Under the pieces are notes generated by a model that was given only the letters and a program-made list of their open reading frames with translations, made no database searches and had not been told where the DNA came from. The translations under genes were made by a program, and so were the position numbers. A stretch of DNA of 64,000 nt, taken from contig CM035233.1 of NCBI GenBank assembly GCA_020226215.1, forward strand, positions 5,270,001 to 5,334,000, written 5' to 3'. How positions within the stretch are numbered: the stretch's first letter is position 1; each line of letters starts with the position of its first letter. Positions 25,901 to 38,232 of the stretch are shown here, piece by piece. The stretch is from Sindora glabra (lineage: Eukaryota; Streptophyta; Magnoliopsida; Fabales; Fabaceae).

Positions 25901-28900
25901 CATGATTGTTGGCATTATATCTAACCATTCAACATTACATATAGCTCTATCAAACATTTGTATTCATTGGACCATGCCCTCATCGTACTAGATTTTGATA
26001 AAGTCAATCAATTTAGAAACACAAAATTTCTATTTCAGAATTATTGGCTAAAACATAAAGACTATCAAGAGGTAATAGAAAGAGGATGGAATGTTAATTT
26101 CCAAGGATCATTAGCTTGGATTTTTCAATAAAAAAATAAACTTGTAAAGAAACACCTTAGTGAATGGAATAAAAAACTTCAAGAAGCTAAACCAGAGCCA
26201 GCATGTAACAAGGCAGCTGTTAGATCAAACCTGAAAATTATTTTGGACTGTGAGGACATCAAACTGGTACAAAAAGTTCAAGAGTTGTGATTAATATAAG
26301 GTGATAGAAATATAAAATATTTTCATGCATCAATTAATTATACAAGACAAGTCAAAAAAATTGGTCCACTCAAAATTGAGGAAGAATGTTGGATGGGAGA
26401 AACAAAGCAAATTACACGACTGATAACTTAGTCTTACAAGAACTAATACTCAAAAGAAAGGATTGATATCAATATAATGGCAACACTACGATGCTAGACC
26501 AATATGACTTACCTATCATATTTGCAGAGCAACAAGAGATATTACTTCTCAATGTCTCTCAAAATGAAATTGAAAAGGCTATATTCTCCTTAAATACAAA
26601 TATCAACATTACTGGAGAATTATAGACACTAAAATATCTTGCATGATTCATTCTTTCTTCAAATGGGGATATATCCTAAAAGAATTCAACCAAACACTTA
26701 TCTCCTTAATTCCAAAAGGAAAAGTCCAAGAAATAACTCAGGACTTTAGACCTATTAGTTTAGCAAATGTTATTTACAAGATCATATAAAAAATCATGGT
26801 TAATAGATTATAGCCAATAATGGATTAGATCATCTCTACATTTCAAAGTGCATTTATTAAAGGCAGAAGCATACATGATAATACACTCCTTGCTATAGAA
26901 ATAATGCATAAAATGTAGAATATCAAAGGCAAGAAAACATTTTAAAGTGCTCTCAAAGTAAAAATTCAAAAAGCATATGATAGTTTATCATGGGAATTTA
27001 TTGAAGCACTTCTTTAGCAGATGAAATTTCCAAAACTATGGATTAGAATGATTATGCAATGCATTTCTACAGTAACATACAAAATCATCATCAATGGACA
27101 AATGTTAAAAACCATCCTACCATAAATAGGAATTTGTCAAGGTGATCCTCCATCCCCTCTAATCTTCATTTTGTGCTCTAATGTTTTATCTTGCATCCTT
27201 AGGAAAATAGACATCAATTGTGTGGTATCAAAATAGTAAGACAAGCTCCAACAATCACATATTTAATGTATGTGGATAATTTGATTATATTTTTCAAAAT
27301 TACAAATGACTCATGCAAAGTTGTTAAAAAAGTGCTAGCTCTTTATGGAAAACTATTTGGATAAAAAATCAATAAAAGTAAATCAAGTTTGATATTTAGC
27401 CATAACACTCTTGAGCAACTCAAAAACTTATTAGCTAAAGAACTTGGAATTAAAGTATAGAACTCAATAAAAAATTAGGAAGGCATTTATATGGAATTAT
27501 TGAATAAATTAAAAGAAAGACTTTAAAATTGGAAGATCTTATTATTATCCAAAGTTAGACGTATGACTCTTTGCAAATAAGTGTTTAATTCCCTACCTTA
27601 ATATTAGACGGCTACTATAGAGATCCCTACAAAATATACACTACTACAGAGATCCTAGCAAAATACATACACCATGTGACTATGGCTATGGTGAATTTTT
27701 GGTAGGAACATTTAGAAGATAAAAGAGTACTTTACTAAATGCAATGGAAGAAACTATGTAGACCAACAAAATTTGGTGGTTAGAAATTAGAAGAATGGAC
27801 ATTATTAATAAAGCTCTATTGGCTAAACAATTGTAAAGAATAATTCAATATCTTGATTCTCTTTTTGAGCAAATGTATGATTGCTAAATATGGAAAAGAA
27901 AATATAAAAAACATTACCCAGGCTCCTAATAAAGGATCTTAGTAGTGGAGAGGAATTATAAAGGTAGCATCATTCTTAATACTTAACATCAAAGGGAATT
28001 GTATTAGTGGACAACCAATCAGTCTAAATAGTAGATTTTGGTGGCAACTTGTGACCTAGATTTCACCCAACTTAAACATAGACAATCAATTAATAAATAC
28101 AGAAAATAGGACATGGAGATTAACCATTCTTAAATGCCTATATCCACTGCAAATAATGGATATGATATCAAGAACCTTTATATCTATGTTTAGGGATAAG
28201 GATAGACTAATTTGGATAGGACATGCAAACAAAGCATATACTGTCAACCACAAGTACAAATTCCTTATTAAAAGCGAATTAAGGAATGACATATCATATA
28301 TACATGAAAAGAATGCCTAGGTTAACCTATAGAAACTGAAATTACCTAATAGGTTCATCATGTTTATTTGAAGATTAGGTAACAATGTCTTACCAATAAG
28401 AGTCAAAATAAAAATCATCACATCCAAATGGACACATTCTATCCAATGTGCAAAAATCACAAGGAAGGAATTAACCATCTATTCTTAACTTGCCATTATG
28501 CTAGAGCGATTTAGTTTGGCCGCCCTTTTTCCCCTAGATCAAAATACATACAAAGGGGAAATATATTAGAATGGCTAATATAATATCTTGACAAAATGAT
28601 ACACAATAATCCTCAAGAGATAAGGCATCTACAACAAATCTGTATCACATTATGGAACATATGGAAGATGAGAAATCTTCAACTATATGAAAATCAAATC
28701 ACGTATCCCATATAGGTCATTCATAATGTAAATAAATAACTCCATGTTATATTAGAAACTTTTGCAAACTATATTGACTCATCTAGAATAGCATATTGTA
28801 AAAAGGAAGAATAAAAAAATATCCAAGACATATCAGGTGACTTCCAAATTTATACATGGGGATCAAATTAGTTAAAAGAGAGAAGATCATATGCATATCA

Positions 28901-29331
28901 AACAAACCTTAAACTACCATCTATTAAAATTAGATTCATTGGATTGTTAAATAGAAAGTGATAGAGAATAGATGGACAGTAATTATAATTACCATGGATC
29001 TATTAACAACAATTCATTAATGGCTTTAATGGATTAGAGGAACTAGAAAATTGAGGAATGATATGTCTTGAACATTTATTTTTCATAAGAATTCCCAAGC
29101 TATATGTCTAGAAAGAGGAATTAGATTTAGGCACCACATTTAAGCGTAAGAATATTTGTAGCAAATGAAGAAACAAGAATATTAACTTAAATTCTGTGCA
29201 ATAAATAATGAAATGTTTAACTTGTAATAGTTACAATAGGACATAAAAACCCATGGGCTAATTGAAATACTCCTAATAGGTTTGTATATTTATTCATTAT
29301 AATACTTACTATTTCTATTGCATGAAAAAAA
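25900..29331 (+). mobile_element. 5'-truncated LINE (non-LTR retrotransposon), decayed
   Basis: Broken + frames give the end of an endonuclease domain (LDHALIVLDF, 25930-26000), then a LINE-type reverse transcriptase from about 26540 to 27420. RT blocks seen are SLIPKGK, DFRPISLANVIYKI, SAFIKGRSIHDN, ICQGDPPSP and YVDNLIIF (the FADD-type site). Next comes a region near 28330-28520 like the zinc-binding zf-RVT domain (FIWRLGNN..LP, CAKI..KE, H..LTCHYA) and possible RNase H remnants to about 29100. A short A-run at 29323-29331 may be the tail. ORF1 and most of the endonuclease are missing, typical of 5' truncation. No RT open frame survives, so it is inactive. The domain set fits plant L1-type LINEs. 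Confidence 0.75.
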
Positions 29332-31079
29332 AGTTACTATTGTTGAACTTTAATCTTTCTCTAATGGTTGGAATGTCTTCACCGGTGATTTGTAGCAACT
29401 CTCTTGTAATTGGGTGGCACTTTAATGATTATATATTGCTTACCCTTTTTTCCATTTTTATTTCTTTTTTTGCTACTTTCTCTATGGTCTACATGTAGTC
29501 TTTCTTTACTTTAGTTTTTTTCCTTTTTTACTTTTATGTTTATTTTTCCAATATTTAAGAAATGATATTTTGATTTAAGTGTTCTAGTATTTTTTCTTGG
29601 CCTTATTTTTTATTATTTTATATGTTAGTTTGATAAAAAAAATTGAAAATTTTAACATTAATTCACTTTACAACATGTAACCATGATTATTTCAGCATAT
29701 TTTAATATTTTAATGAGTTATTGATGACATATGTTGTTTTTCAGTGCCCAATTGTTAATCTTTCCATGTGTGATCTAGAGAACTTATAAATGGTTCTTAT
29801 TATAGGATTTTGGTAGTTTCATAGTGTAAAATTATGGTTTGAGCTAACAAATTAACCTAAGTTGCTCATCAGTTCAATTTAAGCCAATCTTGAATTGAAA
29901 AAATAAGTTTAAATCAAACTTAAGCCAAGCCATAAGCTGGGCAAATTTAAAGTGAGCCAAGCATGAGCTAAGAATAGCTTAGCTCAACTCATTGCCAGCA
30001 CTATAGAACATTACTTAACTACAAATCAAAATTAGCAAAAGACTTGGTCTCTAGTGTTTTGAAATCTAGCTTGTCCTAACCAATTTAACTATCAAACTAA
30101 GACCTAGGGTGTTAAGTAAGATAGTTTAGCCCTAAAACCTACTTAACGTATTAGCCTAAAATAAATAAGAAAATTTTTGAAAATATGGTAAACCCAATCT
30201 TAATTCAACCAAATAGGCAAATTTCTCATGCTTTTATATCCACAAGCAAACCTTCTGCTAATAAGCTACAAACCTATTTTTGTATAATGCATGCAACATT
30301 TTTATATATTTTAATGGCAAAAAATAGTCAAAGTTTTTAAATAATATAATTACAATAATATTTCCTAAATGTAACATATTAAATTTATTATTTAACTAAA
30401 AATAAAAAAATTATAAATTATAATTCATAATTTTTATTTGTTCTAAATTTATATTAAATTGATAATTATAATTGTGATAATATATATATTTATAATGTTC
30501 TTTATTTAAACTACTCTTGTATTAAGGGAGAACGATTATAGATTTAATTTTTGTTTCATTTTATATTTTTTAATATTACATGCAATATGTATATCTTTCT
30601 AAATATAAAAATATATTAACTAGTTCAATTATCTATATTAACTAGTTTGACCTTGGCCTAATCATTTTGTTAGGTTGATAGTTGAATCAAGTTTAAAAAC
30701 ATTAAGTCTATTGCCAAATTTAGCTATAGACATCTTTGATCGCTAATTCCTCACAAACAATATACTAAATTACTTTTCTTTTAAACTAAACAATGAAAAA
30801 ATAGCATATATTAACAAGCGACAAGTCCTTCATAAAGTTTAGGAATAAATACTCTGCCTTGCAAAAAAACTAGTGAAGAGAGCATTTATGATTGGTTTGC
30901 CACTATCTTGTCCATCCCTAACATTTAAATTAGTTAAGGCCTCATGGCCATTACAAACATGCTTATCCTTTGCTAATTTCTATTTTTCTTGCAGTAAAAT
31001 CAAAAACATTATCCTATTAAGAAACATTAGGATGTTGGTTATATGTTTGCTCAAATCTTCACTAAGTGATGATTCACAT
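29332..31079. other. AT-rich spacer, possible MITE-like segment
   Basis: 29850-30730 holds an AT-rich core flanked by G/C-containing stretches (AAGCCAAGCC.., GAGCCAAGC.., CCTTGGCC). Similar texture recurs at 42185-42710 and 59500-60060. No coding evidence. Confidence 0.3.
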
Positions 31080-34019
31080 GACTTTAAATATTAGTTTAGT
31101 AAACAACCAACATCTAAAAGTCATGCTTCATAAAAAGACATCAATTATATGTTTCAACCAACATTTTAAGTCTTTCATTAGTTTCAAAAATATTATTATA
31201 TCTAAATAAATATTAGTTATATTTATGATCCACCATCTTAATTTTTCAAATAATTTCAAAAACATTATCATGACAAAATAAACATTGATATTAACTTTGC
31301 CCAATGTTTATATGGCAACTTCTATTCATAATTATGTAGTAATGAAAATAATCTTATTTTTTCTCATTATCACTCTCATTCTCCCTCTTATTTGTTTCCA
31401 AACTCAATTATCGTCATTGTCTAAATCCTTTTGTAGAATTCTAGATCTCACATTTGTTCTCTAGTATAAATGAATAAGCTATTAATACTCCTTCAACTAA
31501 AATTGAGCAGAAGGCATATGCTTTGCCAAAAGCCATTAGTTCAAAATAAAAAAACTGCCTTTTTTACTTCAATTTCTTATATCTTTGCTGTAGCACCAAA
31601 AGTGATATTTAAATTACTTATTTTCTGTTAACTTCAAAACATTTACTTTGAATAATTGTATTATTTAAATTTAAAATTTTCCAATTTAAACAAATCTTGA
31701 ATAAATAAATTTATTATTTGCATATTTCATTGTCTAAACATTATCTATTTTACCTTGTGATAAAAATTTAGGAATTTAATATTTCTCTTCAAAAATACTA
31801 AAATTATATTTACTTAATTAAGGTTCTATTTCAAGATTAATTTAAATGGTTTTTAAGGTTTATTTTTCACAAAGTTCTAAATATATAACAAATATAAGTA
31901 TATTCATTTATAAAAATATTTGTGTAGGTTTTAATAAGTGGATTTCTCAAGATTCAAGAAATTTCTAGATAGCTATTTGTGAGTTTCTATATTTATTAAA
32001 TTATAATGGGATTTATTGGAAAATTAGAAATATTGAAAATTAATATTGAATGACTTAATCTAATAGAATTAGAATGGATATAAACAAGGGTTACCAAGAA
32101 TGACTATATTCTATGGTTATCTTATACTCTAACACACTAAAAGAGAACTTTCTTTTAATCCACTTATTATAAAGTTAAATAATGGATTGGCTAAGATTTG
32201 CAAGGAAGTAAGCTTATAATTGTGAGAAGTACCATAGTAAAACCCTTAACTTAACTTTTACATTTTCTCCAAATTTCTTTCTCTCCAAGTGTTCTTCCCT
32301 CTTCTATCTTATCTTCATTCCCTTTCCTATCTCTTAACTTTCAGCTAACCACTAGTCCAACCTTCCTTGTAGTAGTGCTACCACTACCCTCTCTTGTTAT
32401 TCGTGCACCATCCTTATTCAATGACCACTAGTCACCACAAAGAAGGAACCATGGTTCACAATTAAACTTAGCAACAAAAAATGTCTAAAACCCTTGTAGT
32501 TTTTCAATGATTTCGACCTTCCCTCCATTGGTGGAGCTTAGGGCTACTTCCTTGGATAAAGGTGAGCCCTCTTAAAAGTATAAGATTTTAATATTTTTAC
32601 TTAGTTGAGCTTCAATCAAGAAACCTATATCTATAGTCACACTTTTAGTTCTTTGAGACAACATTAGAAATATTAAGAAATGACACTTTAAAAATTTCAA
32701 GAAAAAGAAAATAGTTAATTTTAGCATGCTTATAGTTTACCCTTTTTAAGTTAACAATAGGCAAAAAAGATAATAAGAATATGAGTGCTTTAGGAAATTT
32801 TTACAAAGAATTGGCATATTGAAGTGAGTATATAGCTTATCTTATTTAACGATTTTATTAAATTAGTATATTTATTTTAATTTATATATATAGATCATAT
32901 GTTTATACTTTTGTATAATCTTTAGATATAATTATAAAATCTTAATGTGATCAAACACAGAGAACTATAAATTTAACTATTTTTTAGTTGTTGATTTACA
33001 AAATGTTTAACAGTATTACTCTAGTTTGAACTAATTGTTTTTAGGTAATGTTCTATTAATTAAATTTGTGCGGTTATGCAATAAAAATATAACATTTTTG
33101 TTTAATTATTATATATTACAGAGGTAATTACATAAATATATTGTTAATGTTAAATGGATAATTGTGGTTCTGCATAAGAGGCACAATATTGTTGATTAAT
33201 TATATCATTGTTATTTTATTAATAATGCATTGATTGATTGGTAATGAAATGAGATATGATGCGGACGATGCCATTAAACATCTTTGATGCAATGAGATAT
33301 GGTAAATATAATGTTGTAATATAACACTAAATCTGGGAAAAATGTTTATGAACAAATAAGTGTAGTCTCAAAGGAATAAGGTTAGATTTGTGAATGGATA
33401 AGGTTAATAAGGAGACTCAAGAAGATTTAATCAATTTCATTTTATTGATATGTCTTACTTTATAACATTGAATGTGTAATAAAAGAGTTATGCTATACTT
33501 GTTTTAATAATTGAGTGGCACCAACAATTGCAAAGATTTTGTTATTTAATTTTCATTAACGTAAGTTATTTTCAAGAAAGTTGTAATATTTTAATTATTA
33601 CACATTTTATTTTCATTTATGAGAATAAATTTTTTATTGTTAGGTCATGGAACCCCTTGGGTTCATTACTCATTTAATTATGAAAGTTCGAATGTAAAGA
33701 TGAACAAAGAAATATATATATATATAGGTTAAACTATCTATAAGCTAAAGAATTTATGTATGGAATTTGGTATGAGTATTCATTTTGTTAGTTTTATTCA
33801 ATTATCTAAAATGTTCTTAGTTTATTATAAGGATTGGTGTTAAGTAAATATATGCTCACTTAATTTATAAAACTCAATCTTTTTTTCACTATAGGAAATT
33901 AGGCTTTCAACAATGACAATTATCATCAATGTAGATATCTTAGTTGTTGGTGAATACAAAAGTCATCGGAGAAAAAGTCATTGCAAAAAATGATCGATGC
34001 TGGTGCCAACATCGATAAC

Positions 34020-34530
34020 AAAGTTATTATCATTAAAAACTAATATTTCTATAACAACAAAGTCATCATTGAAAATATTTTTGAAATTGAAAAATTTTTT
34101 AATTTTACTTTATAATGACAACAAATTTGTTACTATATGTTTAAATTAAAAAGTAAAAAAATTAAAATTTTACTTTTAGAGGCAATAAATTCATCGCCAA
34201 AAATATTTTTAGAATTTAAAAATTTTTTAATTTTATTTTATAATGACAACAAAGTCATCATTGCAAATTTAAATTAAAAAATATAAAAAATAAAATTTTA
34301 CTTTGTCATCACTAAAAATATTTTTAGAATTCAATTTTTTTTTAATTTTACTTTACAATAATGATAGAGTCATCACTATAAGTTTAAATTAAAAAATATA
34401 AAAATTAACATTTTACTTTTAGTGATAACAATGTTGTCATTGAAATGTTTTTCAAAATTTAAATATTTTTTAATTTGACTTTGCAGTGATCACAGTATTG
34501 TCACTATAGATTTAAAATAAAAATATAAAA
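34020..34530. repeat. Tandem array A inside the CACTA element
   Basis: Four or so copies of a unit of roughly 110-120 bp are seen. Each has an AGAATT..AAATTTTTTAATTTTACTTT block and a short palindromic core of the type TGACAACAAAGTCATCA. Such subterminal repeats are transposase-binding sites in characterised CACTA elements; that role is inferred here. Confidence 0.7.
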
Positions 34531-35269
34531 CTTTGAATTTTTAAAATATATTTATATAATCATTCTAGTCCATGCTTCATATTTTAATTTTTATTCTATC
34601 ATTTTAATTTTAGAAGTAAAATGTAACTAAAATTTTTTTATTTTAAATTACACTCTAGACTCTAAAATTTTAAACAAAACCTTATAACAACTTCATCTTA
34701 TATCAATTTAACTAAATATTTCATATACATTATATTATGCAAAATTATAATTTTACCCACTAACATAACAACAACAAGATTTAAATTCATAATTGTACAT
34801 TGAAATAAAACTAAATAAACACATTTAATGTTTACAACATATAAAACCAAACGAAATTTATTTCATATTAAAATAATCATATCATCAAACTAAATTAACG
34901 TATTTCATATTATTCACATCATAAATTACATACTTAAATAAAATGTAATAAAATTTGATTCAAATACCTTAATAGAATAAATTTATTAATCAAATGGAGA
35001 CCAAATGTCAAACACCAACACCAATTTTTAGCAATAGAAACTAACAATTTAAAAAAATATAAATACAAAATATGCTATATTGTAAAAAAAAATAAAACTA
35101 CAAAAAATATATAAATCTTAGCCCATCTCTCTACTACATTATCTTTTCCTCCTCATGCAAATGAAAGTCAAATGGCGCTTAAGGGTATTTATAGTTGAAC
35201 CCTTTAGCAATGGTATAATTTCCAATCATTATTAAAGGGTCATAAGTATAAATATAGATATTTTGATTG

Positions 35270-36110
35270 TAAATGCAGCATAGTGGAATCTTCAGTGATA
35301 ACACTATCATTGATAAAAAAAAAGGTGGCTTTCATTAATAACAACTATCATCGTTGAAAATTACATTTTCTTGTGCACAATTTCAGTGCAATCTTTAGCG
35401 ATGACATTATTATCACTAAAAAGTGATGCTTTCACTGACAACAATTGTTGTTGTTGAAAACCACATTTTCCCTCTTCACAATGTCCCATGCAATCTTCAA
35501 TGATAGCATCGTCATCACTAAAAATTGACATTTTCACTTATGAAAATTGTTATTATTGAGGACTACATTTTCCTACACATAACTTTTCATGCAATCTTCA
35601 ACAATGACATTGTCATCGTTAAAAAGTGATGCTTTCACTAACAATAGTTATCGTTGTTGAAGATTGCATTTTCCCTCTTCATAATTTCCTATGCAATCTT
35701 CAATGATGACACTATCATTGCTAAAAAGAGGTGACTTTCACTAATGACAACTTTGTCATTGAAGATTGCATTTGCTCAAGCATAATTTTCAATGCAATCT
35801 TCAATGACACTATCGTCACTAAAAAATGATGCTTTCACCAACAATAATTGTTATCATTGAAGACTGCATTTTTCCTCTTCACAATTTGCCATGTAATTTT
35901 CAATGACAACACTATCATCACTCAAAAACTAACACTTTCACCAACAACAATTGTCATCATTGAAAAATGTATTTTCTTGTGCATAATTTTTTCGCAATAT
36001 TCAACGACAACATTATTGTCACTAAAAAGTGATACTTTAACTAATGACAATTATCATAATTGAAAACTACATTTTCCTACCAATTTTTTTCCATATTTTC
36101 ACCGATGACT
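35270..36110. repeat. Tandem array B inside the CACTA element
   Basis: About seven to eight copies of a unit of roughly 105-115 bp are seen. The unit contains CAATCTTCAATGATGACA, TCACTAAAAAGTGATGCTTTCAC, AACAATTGTCATCATTGAAG and GCATTTTCCTCTTCACAATT. Each unit contains self-complementary pieces (TCACTnnnnAGTGA; ACAATTGT), so hairpins are possible. Confidence 0.75.
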
Positions 36111-37307
36111 TTGTCATCATTATTAGTTCCTGCCCATTTTTCAAACTAAAAAATTTGCTCCAATGAAATTTTGTTGTATCACAATGACTATGTGGTATCA
36201 TCCATCACTAATGGTTGATTTTTTATCATTGCCAAAAGTGTCATCTGTGATACTGTTATTTCTTATAATGTTTTTAAATTTTCAAATTCAGGTAATAATA
36301 CCAAATTAAGATGCATTTATGGAATATGATTGTTTTTATTTCTCTAATTCATTTACTGTGTGTCAATTGAGTTAAAGGTGTATGTCATAGGGCAAGTGAC
36401 CTTAATAAGACATCCTTAAATAGAGGAAATTTTGTCCATTTGTTTTTCTTGAAGATTTATGTTGCATCTTTTTCTCTACAAAAATAAAAATATTTTTGTG
36501 AGGGCATTTTCTGTATAGTTAGCTAGTTAAGGTAGCAAAACCAATTAGCAAGTTCTATGCTAATCATGTCAAGATAGGTCATGATGTTCACTTCTTTTAT
36601 TTCTATAATTTTTTATATAATTTTTTTAAGAAATTTTTATTTATCTTTTCTTTATATAACTTTTAAGATTATATTTAAGCTTTAAATACCTATTATATGT
36701 TTAATAAAATATTACAATAAAGTTCAAAGTTAGCTAAATAATGATGAAAGATAAAGAAAATGTGAAAAAAAAGTCAATGAAAGTTGCCATTTTTTACGAT
36801 TTTGGGAAGGCAAACCAGCTTTGACAATTTGTAGATAGATAAATTTTAAAAAGTTATATGAAATTAAAAAAAAGATTTCCTAAATGGATAACCAAACATG
36901 AAATTATATCCTTTTAAATTTTTTAACTTGAAATACATGTTTTTGGTAGATTATTGGATTTTTTTATTTAATTTTTACTATAAATATTTTGATAGGGAAA
37001 CTAAAATTGATGTTAAAACAATTATTATGTAAATCTTTTATATCAATTTTAGTAAAAAATTAAAGTATTATTAAAAGAAAATACGTTGATTTTTTAGCAA
37101 AAAATGATATTAAATGTGAAATTTTAAAAAAAAATAAAAGAAAAAATGTAGGTTATTTAAGCAAAAAATTGATATGGCAACTATTTTTTATATCAATTAT
37201 ATAACTTACATCAAAACTAATATATAGTGACATTCACTTAGATGTCAATTAAAAACCCACATGATTTTATAAAATACCCAATATATATTCATATTTCTGT
37301 AGTAGTG

Positions 37308-38232
37308 ATTGAGTCCTTGATAAAACTTTACACTATATTTATTTCGAAATATAATACATGGAAATTAACATTAAGAGAATATTAAAGAAATTAAAATAAA
37401 TAAAAGGAAGAGAATGATGCATGAGCTCTAAAGCATTAAGGATTTTCAGGAAAGAAAGTAGGACAGAAAAAAATGGAAAGCAATTTGTTTGGGAAGGTTT
37501 GCGTAATATTCTATTGTTTATGATTCTATGAAATCGGTTTTATGATATTTGCTTAAAGATATTTTTTTTTTACTACTTAGTTACTGCCGACTTATTGTTT
37601 ATTTAAATGATATAATTATGTTTTGTATAAAAACTTTAATTGGTGTGCATATGTATTTTTGTAAAAATATATTTTTGTGGGAAAAGAATATTTGGTTAAT
37701 TGTATTCAATGTGATTTACTAAAAAATGATTAGGATATTTGGTTAATTATATTTAATTGGTGTGCATATGTATTCAATCTCCCTTGCAACTCTTTGTTAA
37801 CTCTTTTATATTTTTATAAATAATGGTAATTGGTTAACTCTTTATATTTTTCTAGATAAAAGTGTAAGAGAGGACACATTCTCTATTTTCTTCTTTGCTA
37901 CTGTAAACGTGGTGCAATTTCTTCATTTTTTTTAAACAGAAGAGTTGTTAAATCACTAAATATACATATATAAAAATTAAATATTTAATTTTAAATGTAG
38001 CAAAAGGATAGGAATAACAAGCAAAGGAAAAAGAATTCTATTTAAAGAATATCTTTCCTTAATTTCGATACATTAACCTTAATTGTTTCTTATAAACTCC
38101 TTCCTATCTATATTCCCCGTTCGGCTTCCTCATTTCTCTCTCCAAGCTAGCCTTTAAGATATAATTACTTCATATTTACCTAAACTATGTTGATATGAAA
38201 TTTTCAAGTGACCGACCAACAGACAACTTTCA
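37308..38232. other. Spacer downstream of the MATE gene
   Basis: AT-rich. The part nearest the gene (about 37900-38232) will contain its 3' UTR, but I could not fix a polyadenylation site. Confidence 0.4.

Larger units (their letters stand above)
33887..36270. mobile_element. Complete non-autonomous CACTA element (2.38 kb)
   Basis: The left terminus CACTATAGGAAATTA and right terminus ATTTCTTATAATG (reversed CATTATAAGAAAT) are imperfect terminal inverted repeats starting CACTA/CATTA. The flanking triplets are TTT on both sides, the 3-bp duplication expected of CACTA, though inside a T-run it is weak evidence alone. Nearly all of the interior consists of tandem repeats and there is no transposase frame, so it would depend on enzyme from elsewhere. 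Confidence 0.7.
31080..37307. mobile_element. CACTA-type DNA transposon relic, right end clear
   Basis: The right end TTTCTGTAGTAGTG (37294-37307) is, reversed, CACTACTACAGAAA, the signature terminus of plant CACTA elements. Sequences inside it (36460-36990) match the corresponding part of the second CACTA relic (52600-53093), and a pyrimidine-rich stretch at 31370-31530 matches 52340-52510. Subterminal repeats (CTTTAAATATTAGTTT-like) start near 31080. The left terminus was not found. No transposase frame remains. The element is interrupted by the smaller CACTA element at 33887-36270. Confidence 0.6.

Noticed and set aside
30873..31094. 73-codon plus-strand frame before the CACTA relic
   Set aside because: No recognisable motif, no supporting splice or promoter context; likely chance.
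35270..36110. Regular repeat array resembling a CRISPR
   Set aside because: Units of about 110 bp are contiguous without unique spacers, lie between CACTA termini, and the window is plant DNA.
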